Positions 13,704 through 18,432 of a DNA stretch of 18,432 bases are shown here, one piece after another. Made by a program: the position numbers and the translations under genes. Source of the DNA: PS1 clade bacterium (GTDB taxonomy: Bacteria > Pseudomonadota > Alphaproteobacteria > RS24). The stretch lies in NCBI GenBank assembly GCA_016779015.1, contig JADHOK010000017.1, positions 1-18,432 of the forward strand, given 5' to 3'. The notes under the pieces were generated by a model that was not told the origin of the DNA, did not search any database, and saw nothing but the letters and a program-made list of their open reading frames with translations. How positions within the stretch are numbered: the first letter of the stretch is position 1; each line of letters opens with the position of its first letter.

Positions 13704-14444
13704 TCAGTTTTTCAGTTCGGCGCGTGCTGTCTCAATCGCCTGCTCGAACTCGACCTTGTCGAGAGCGCCCGCAAACAGCTTGCCGTTAATGACAAAAGCC
13801 GGCGTGCCATTGACGCCTATCTCCTCGGCCAATTGGCGGGTGGCAGCCAGATGCAGCATATATTTTTCGGCTCGCGCATCTGATTGCAGCTTCTCAACCG
13901 GCAGCTTCATATCGTTCAGCGTCTTATCGATAACCGGTTTTTCAACGCGGCCCTGATGCGTCATCAGCTTGGAATGGAAAGTCAGATATTTCAGCTCATC
14001 CTCGAGCGCCAGCGCGGTCGTGGCCGCTATATAAGAAGGCTCACCGAGAATGGGATATTCCTTGAACACCAGCCGCACATCTTTATTGGCTTCCAGCACT
14101 TGCATGAGGGGCGCGAAGCTGCGTTTGCAATAGCCACAATTATAATCAAAGAACTCGACGATGGTGATCGGCGCATTATCCGGTCCCATGGAGAAATCGG
14201 CGGCGTTGCGATAGAGATTGTCGGCGTTGCGGATCAGTGCCTCGGCGCGTTGGCGCGTCGCGCGGTCTTCCATATAGGCCTGCATATTATCCAGCGCTTG
14301 TTCCAGCTTGTCGGGATTGCGGATGAAAAAATCTTCAATCTGCTTATCGATGAGCTTTTTATCCTCAGCGCTCAAGGCCGCGGCCGGCCCGCTTACAAAT
14401 AAGAGGCTGACTAGCGCCGCAAGGCCGATAAAAATTTTGCGCAT
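13704..14444 (-). CDS. DsbA-family thiol:disulfide oxidoreductase, ScsC/Com1-like
   Basis: This 246-residue periplasmic protein has a signal peptide (about 1-24, MRKIFIGLAALVSLLFVSG, cleavage after AAA). A helical N-terminal extension (about 25-84, with IEDFFIRNPDKLEQAL) resembles the ScsC N-terminal oligomerisation region. A thioredoxin fold follows with active site Cys103-Gly-Tyr-Cys106 and cis-proline loop Thr214-Pro215 (NGTPAFVINGK). It oxidises or isomerises protein disulfides; which of the two cannot be told here. I chose the ATG at 14444 because AGGA lies 6 bases before it. An alternative ATG at 14459 overlaps the protease stop as ATGA but has no ribosome site. It is 11 bases downstream of the M48 gene and surely co-transcribed. 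Confidence 0.9.
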   Translation of the reverse strand: MRKIFIGLAALVSLLFVSGPAAALSAEDKKLIDKQIEDFFIRNPDKLEQALDNMQAYMEDRATRQRAEALIRNADNLYRNAADFSMGPDNAPITIVEFFDYNCGYCKRSFAPLMQVLEANKDVRLVFKEYPILGEPSYIAATTALALEDELKYLTFHSKLMTHQGRVEKPVIDKTLNDMKLPVEKLQSDARAEKYMLHLAATRQLAEEIGVNGTPAFVINGKLFAGALDKVEFEQAIETARAELKN

Positions 14445-14455
14445 TATCTTTCCTC

Positions 14456-15799
14456 TCATCGACGCTTTTTAGAAGTGCTCAAAATATCTACGGCGCGAAT
14501 ATGTTCAACCGACCCTTCGGGTAGCCCTTTCAGCGCGCGGCGCGCATGCATTGCTGCTTCGGGCCGTCCCGCAGCGGCATAATATTCCGCCAACGCCCAT
14601 TGCGCCAACGCCGTCTCGTCTAATTGGCCATAACCTTTCGACATTTGCAAATAGGCCGCCCCATTGAACGGGTCGATGCGCAACACCTCGCGTAGATAAG
14701 TAATCGCTTGCTCATTGGTGGCGCGATTGGCTTCGCCGCCATTGCCGCCTTTGCCGAGCAGGCACGAGGCCAGACCGACCAGCAAGAGCGGCTCGTCGGG
14801 CCGCAGCGACAGCGCTTTTTTATAAGGCTCGATGCCTTGCGCGGCGAGACCTGTCTCGTAATAAATCTGCCCTTTGAGTTCATGCAGCCACGGATTATCG
14901 GGCATTGCCGCAATCAGCGCGTCGAGCTCCTGAAGCGCTTTGCTGCGCTGGCCTTGGCGGTAATAAGCAACGGTGCGGGCGTAGCGTCCGGGGGCCGAAT
15001 TATCATCGCGGTAGCGACGCAATGTGGTGCCCGGCGGGTCGAGATAGCCGTAAATTTTGGCTTGCGCCATTCGGTGTCTGAAGATACGGCTCTCAGGGTC
15101 GCGAATATCTGTATAGGGTGAGGTGCGCGCACCATTGCGATAAGCATTGACGCGGTCGCGCGACATCGGATGCGAGCGCGCATAGGGGTCTTGATAAACC
15201 TCACTCAGGATTTCCTGATTGGCGAGGCTTTCCATCATGCCGATAATGCCCTCGGGCGATTGCCCCGTCGCTTCCAATAATTGCAAGGCGGTGTTATCGG
15301 CAGCGGCTTCCTGGCCACGGCTATAGGAAAGATAGCTTCTAACGGCCAATTGCTGACCGCCGGTAATCAGCGCCATACCCACATCACCGGCACCGGCCAA
15401 AATCGACCCCAACCCCAATATGGTTGCGAGCAGCATCGGCGCTTGGGCATTGGCGGCCGCCTCAGCCCCGCGTGCCAAATGGCCGCCGGTAATATGGCCG
15501 ATTTCATGCGCCAGCACGCCAATGACCATATTCGGCTCTTCAGCCTCCAAAATCAGTCCGGTATGGACATAGATATTTTGCCCATTGGTGACGAAAGCAT
15601 TGAGCCTGCGATCATTGATTAGCGAAATACCGACCCGCGAAGACTCCAATCCGGCGGCGCGAAACAGAGGGTCGCTATAGTCGCGCAGCAGCGCTTCGAT
15701 CTCGGCATCGCGCACCAGACCTTGCGCCTGCGCCGTGACCGGCACGGCGATAAAGCACACCACAAGCGCCAAGGCGAGATTTCGCAGCATTAATTTCAT
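14456..15799 (-). CDS. Periplasmic M48-family metalloprotease with TPR domain (BepA/YfgC-like)
   Basis: This 447-residue exported protein has a signal peptide (about 1-26, cleavage after TAQA). The M48 zinc-peptidase domain shows HEIGH (98-102), with Glu99 catalytic and His98 and His102 as zinc ligands, the third ligand Glu164 in RGQEAAAD, and the HPMSRDRV element. From about 280 to 440 there are TPR-like helix pairs (ARTVAYYRQGQRSKALQEL, WLHELKGQIYYETGLAAQGIEPYKKAL). BepA of E. coli has the same layout. It helps assemble or degrade outer-membrane proteins such as LptD and interacts with the BAM machinery. The gene follows rne after 60 bases and precedes the DsbA-like gene. The start at 15799 has a weak ribosome site; an ATG at 15790 is also possible. 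Confidence 0.9.
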   Translation of the reverse strand: MKLMLRNLALALVVCFIAVPVTAQAQGLVRDAEIEALLRDYSDPLFRAAGLESSRVGISLINDRRLNAFVTNGQNIYVHTGLILEAEEPNMVIGVLAHEIGHITGGHLARGAEAAANAQAPMLLATILGLGSILAGAGDVGMALITGGQQLAVRSYLSYSRGQEAAADNTALQLLEATGQSPEGIIGMMESLANQEILSEVYQDPYARSHPMSRDRVNAYRNGARTSPYTDIRDPESRIFRHRMAQAKIYGYLDPPGTTLRRYRDDNSAPGRYARTVAYYRQGQRSKALQELDALIAAMPDNPWLHELKGQIYYETGLAAQGIEPYKKALSLRPDEPLLLVGLASCLLGKGGNGGEANRATNEQAITYLREVLRIDPFNGAAYLQMSKGYGQLDETALAQWALAEYYAAAGRPEAAMHARRALKGLPEGSVEHIRAVDILSTSKKRR

Positions 15800-15859
15800 A
15801 TCGTCTCAAGCCTGTCGGTGAATTGCGGCGATTATGAGACCCTCACCGCTCCGCGGCGT

Positions 15860-18163
15860 CTATTTGCGCCACCAACCGGAGCGGCTTGGTTTCTTTTCTT
15901 TCGCAGCCTCAACATCAGCCTCAACCTCAGCTTCAATCTCTTCCGTGGTCGCGCCGCTGGCGTCTTCAGAGGGTGCTCCCGCAGCGCCATCGTCATCCTC
16001 TTCACCATTATTGTCGCCATCATCTGATGCAATCTCAATGGTTATTTTTTCCGGCGGTGCATTGTCAACATTGTCAGCATTGTCAGCATTGTCAGCTTCT
16101 GCGCTTGCTTCGGCATCGCTCTCAGACTTGTCGGCGTCATTACGGCGGCGATTACGTCCACCACGACGCCCGCGACGGCGGCGGCGTTTCGGTTTTTCTT
16201 CGCCGTCATCTGTGCCATCGGCTTCAACGTTTTCGGTGTTTTCGGCGTTTTCGGCGTCATCGGTATCTTCTGCAGCGCCCGCGTGACTTGCGTCGTCCAT
16301 GCTGTCAGCGCGCTCTTCGTCATCATTATCATCATCCTCGATATCATCCCCGATATCATCCCCGATATCATCCCCGATATCGGCATCCGCCCCACGACGG
16401 CGATTGCGGCCACCGCGACGGCGGCGGCGGCGTTTGCCTGCGCCTTCCTCAGACAAGGCGGCGTTCGGGTCGCCCTCCATGCGGCCGCTGCTCTCGCTAT
16501 TGTCGGGCAGAGTGATGGTCATTTCCATGGCGTTCAACTCGGTATCAATCTCGACACCAATGCTGACGCCGGTGCGGCACTCAATCTCGTATAATTGCGT
16601 GCGCTTATTGTTCAACAGATAAATCGCTACGTCTTGCGGCAGATGCACCAGCAGCTCGCCTTCGGAAAACTTACCGGCATTTTCATCGATTTGACGCAGC
16701 ACGTGCAGCGCGCGGCTTTCCACCGAACGCACCATGCCCGAGCCGTTGCAATGGGCGCAGGTCTCGCTCGAGCCCTCCAGCACACCGGCGCGCATGCGCT
16801 GGCGCGACATTTCCATCAGGCCGAAACTGCTGATACGCCCGACTTGAATGCGGGCGCGGTCAGCCTTCAGCGCTTCTTTCATCTTGCGTTCAACGGCGCG
16901 GTTATTGCGGTTTTCATCCATATCGATGAAGTCGATGACCAACAGACCGGCGAGGTCGCGCAAGCGCGCTTGCCGAGCCACCTCAACGGCGGCCTCCAGA
17001 TTGGTCGCCAAAGCGGTTTTCTCGACCGATTGCTCGCGGGTCGATTTGCCCGAATTGACGTCAATGGAAACCAAAGCCTCGGTCGGGTTGATGACCAGAT
17101 GGCCACCCGAAGGCAGCACCACGGTTGGGTTGAACATTGCGGCCAGCTTGTCCTCGACGCCGTGCTCCTTAAACAAAGGCGCGTCTCCGGCGTGCTGTTT
17201 GACCTTGCGCGCATGGCTCGGCATCAGCAGCTTCATGTAGTTCTTGGCTTCTTTATAGCCGTCACCACCATCGATAAGCACCTGATCAAATTCTTTCGAA
17301 TACAGGTCTCGAATACAACGGCGGATAAGATTGCCTTCTTCATAAACCAGTGTCGGCGCGGTCGAGCTTACGGTGTTCTCGCGAACATCTTCCCAAAGCC
17401 GCGACAGATATTGAAAGTCGCGGCGGATTTCGGTCAATGTGCGTTGCGAACCGGCGGTGCGCACAATCAGCCCCATGCCGTCCGGCACATCCAGCTTGCT
17501 GACAATAGACTTCAGCTTTTTACGGTCGGCGCCATTATTAATCTTGCGCGAAATGCCGCCGCCGCGCGCCGTATTGGGCATCAGCACGCAATAGCGTCCG
17601 GCCAACGACAAATAAGTGGTCAGCGCCGCGCCTTTATTGCCGCGCTCTTCTTTCATCACCTGCACCAGAATAATCTGGCGGCGTTTGATGACTTCTTGAA
17701 TTTTATATTTGCGGTGCAGCGCGCGCGTGTTGATAGCCGGAGCCGCTTCCTCATGCGCGTCGCCGCCCAAATCAGCGACATCGGAGCCGGCTTCTTTATC
17801 GCCGCTCGTGTCATCCGTGTCGTCGTCGCTCTCATTGGGTTCGGAAGTGTCATCGCTTTCCGCTTGCGAGCGGTCTTCGGCGGCTTGCTCTCTCAGCAAT
17901 GCTTCGCGGTCACTGACCGGGATTTGATAATAATCCGGGTGGATTTCGTTAAACGCCAAAAAGCCATGGCGGTTTCCGCCATATTCGACGAACGCCGCTT
18001 GCAGCGACGGTTCCACACGGGTGACTTTGGCGAGATAAATGTTACCGCGAAGCGGTGCCTTGGATTGCGACTCGAAGTCGAATTCCTGGATTTGATTGTT
18101 GTCGGTTACAACCACCCGGGTCTCTTCCGGGTGGATGGCATCGATTAGCATATTTGCGGTCAT
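15860..18163 (-). CDS. rne: Ribonuclease E
   Basis: RNase E (767 residues) is the endonuclease that starts mRNA decay and processes rRNA and tRNA, and is the scaffold of the degradosome. The S1 domain (about 36-190) is interrupted by an acidic insert (about 84-145). The 5'-phosphate sensor includes Arg235-Thr236 (GLIVRTAG). The DNase-I-like catalytic centre has Asp368 (SIDVNSGKS) and the DFIDMD cluster (411-416). The zinc link is Cys469 and Cys472 (CAHC). The tail is disordered, with two Arg-rich RNA-binding blocks (576-591, 657-675), acidic repeats, and a terminal SGWW (762-765) like the PNPase-binding peptide of Caulobacter RNase E. The ATG at 18163 follows GGGAG by 6 bases; the longer frame to 18250 lacks family similarity. 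Confidence 0.96.
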   Translation of the reverse strand: MTANMLIDAIHPEETRVVVTDNNQIQEFDFESQSKAPLRGNIYLAKVTRVEPSLQAAFVEYGGNRHGFLAFNEIHPDYYQIPVSDREALLREQAAEDRSQAESDDTSEPNESDDDTDDTSGDKEAGSDVADLGGDAHEEAAPAINTRALHRKYKIQEVIKRRQIILVQVMKEERGNKGAALTTYLSLAGRYCVLMPNTARGGGISRKINNGADRKKLKSIVSKLDVPDGMGLIVRTAGSQRTLTEIRRDFQYLSRLWEDVRENTVSSTAPTLVYEEGNLIRRCIRDLYSKEFDQVLIDGGDGYKEAKNYMKLLMPSHARKVKQHAGDAPLFKEHGVEDKLAAMFNPTVVLPSGGHLVINPTEALVSIDVNSGKSTREQSVEKTALATNLEAAVEVARQARLRDLAGLLVIDFIDMDENRNNRAVERKMKEALKADRARIQVGRISSFGLMEMSRQRMRAGVLEGSSETCAHCNGSGMVRSVESRALHVLRQIDENAGKFSEGELLVHLPQDVAIYLLNNKRTQLYEIECRTGVSIGVEIDTELNAMEMTITLPDNSESSGRMEGDPNAALSEEGAGKRRRRRRGGRNRRRGADADIGDDIGDDIGDDIEDDDNDDEERADSMDDASHAGAAEDTDDAENAENTENVEADGTDDGEEKPKRRRRRGRRGGRNRRRNDADKSESDAEASAEADNADNADNVDNAPPEKITIEIASDDGDNNGEEDDDGAAGAPSEDASGATTEEIEAEVEADVEAAKEKKPSRSGWWRK
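16060..16095 (-). repeat. 9-bp tandem repeat in the rne tail
   Basis: Four copies of GCATTGTCA (read on the plus strand; the second differs by one base) encode a run of (N/D)-A-D units near residues 690-701 of RNase E. The frame is preserved. Confidence 0.8.
16229..16255 (-). repeat. 9-bp tandem repeat in the rne tail
   Basis: Three copies of CGTTTTCGG (plus strand; the second differs by one base) encode the AEN-AEN-TEN-VEA run at about residues 637-648 of RNase E. Confidence 0.75.
16340..16381 (-). repeat. 12-bp tandem repeat in the rne tail
   Basis: Three perfect copies of GATATCATCCCC (16340-16351, 16352-16363, 16364-16375) and half of a fourth encode the GDDI repeats after the first Arg-rich block (about residues 596-609). 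The perfect DNA identity suggests recent copy-number change by slippage. Confidence 0.9.
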
Positions 18164-18169
18164 AAAAAA

Positions 18170-18174
18170 CTCCC
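18170..18174 (-). promoter_or_regulatory. Ribosome binding site of rne
   Basis: On the minus strand GGGAG precedes the rne ATG by 6 bases. This decides for the start at 18163 over upstream in-frame ATGs. Confidence 0.65.
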
Positions 18175-18212
18175 GCCGGGCGATGGGCAAAAGCGCCATA
18201 TGGCGTCCGGCG
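18174..18212 (-). promoter_or_regulatory. Hairpin at the rne ribosome binding site
   Basis: CGCCGG and CCGGCG (18207-18212 and 18174-18179, both as read on the minus strand) form a 6-bp outer stem. Within it lies the perfect 12-bp palindrome CGCCATATGGCG (18194-18205). The outer stem ends on the first G of the GGGAG ribosome site. RNase E autoregulates through its own leader in E. coli; whether this hairpin does so here is inference. Confidence 0.3.
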
Positions 18213-18347
18213 TATATTTGAAGGTGAAAAGGACACGGCGTCGGCAACAAGCGCGTTAGGCTTGGCCGGGGAGGGGACTGTCATGGTTTGGTAGACGGTC
18301 ACGCTATCTGTCCTCAAAAATGGTTACTGTTTCGGCAAAATGCCTGA

Positions 18348-18432
18348 ACAGCCTTTTTGATATGGTCTACGGCGGCTGCTTCCGGCTCCTGTTTGGCCCT
18401 CGGAGGCGCGACGCCTGAAATATCGAGTGTGA
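18348..18432 (+). CDS. Possible 5' end of a divergent exported protein (amidase-like?)
   Basis: A plus-strand frame is open from 18348 to the window end. From a TTG at 18357 it reads as a short hydrophobic/Ala-rich stretch leading to LALGGATPEISSV. That resembles a signal peptide followed by the first strand of an AMIN domain. In many alphaproteobacteria an N-acetylmuramoyl-L-alanine amidase gene lies divergent from rne, which fits. Against it: no ATG or GTG start, no basic n-region and no clear ribosome site. It may be chance. An ATG at 18362 in another frame stops after 18 codons. Confidence 0.2.

Noticed and set aside
15803..15840. GTCTCA ... TGAGAC inverted repeat between rne and the M48 gene
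   Set aside because: Six base pairs around a 26-base loop, with no T-tract, is too weak to call a terminator or operator.
16595..18148. A 517-codon open frame on the plus strand, antisense to rne
   Set aside because: It is rich in His, Gln and Arg, has no recognisable domain, and lies entirely over well-conserved RNase E codons. It is a shadow of codon usage on the real strand.
18404..18416. AGGCG-CGA-CGCCT hairpin near the right edge
   Set aside because: Short, with no adjacent T-tract, and possibly inside coding sequence. Likely chance in GC-rich DNA.
1..18432. Mobile elements, CRISPR arrays, phage or defence genes, tRNA or rRNA genes
   Set aside because: I looked for terminal inverted repeats, transposase-like proteins, spaced direct repeats and cloverleaf-like segments on both strands and found none. 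Nearly every base belongs to a recognised housekeeping gene.

Overview
The window is a block of housekeeping genes from a Gram-negative bacterium, almost certainly an alphaproteobacterium. The evidence is the set of genes and their order: an HdaA-type DnaA regulator before ppk and ppx, an NDUFA12-family complex I subunit, an isolated MlaD protein and a DUF2155 protein next to accC-accB-aroQ, and an RNase E with an acidic insert in its S1 domain and a terminal GWW peptide. I cannot place it to order or genus.

Layout. (1) Plus strand 1-5614: the tail of an unidentified gene, an AI-2E/PerM-type permease, hdaA, ppk1 and ppx. This probably forms one transcription unit joining replication control and polyphosphate metabolism. 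(2) rnd (minus) is convergent with ppx and divergent from aspS. (3) Plus strand 6886-10260: aspS, the NDUFA12-family gene, mlaD and the DUF2155 gene. (4) Minus strand 12538-10265: aroQ-accB-accC, linking the shikimate pathway and fatty-acid synthesis. (5) Plus strand 12690-13698: thiS-thiG for thiazole synthesis. (6) Minus strand 18163-13704: rne, then an M48 metalloprotease/TPR protein and a DsbA/ScsC-like thiol oxidoreductase. (7) The last 269 bases hold the rne leader and possibly the first codons of a divergent gene.

Several genes look functionally linked. PPK1 and PPX make and degrade polyphosphate. AccB and AccC are the biotin carrier and carboxylase of acetyl-CoA carboxylase. ThiS carries sulfur to ThiG. 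The M48 protease, the DsbA-like protein, MlaD and the two-cysteine DUF2155 protein all act in the cell envelope.

I see no mobile element, CRISPR array, tRNA, rRNA, phage gene or defence system, and no strong candidate for an undescribed system. The more interesting points are small: convergent gene pairs with no room for terminators, a likely leaderless rnd transcript, hairpins at the thiS and rne start sites, and a repeat-built RNase E tail.
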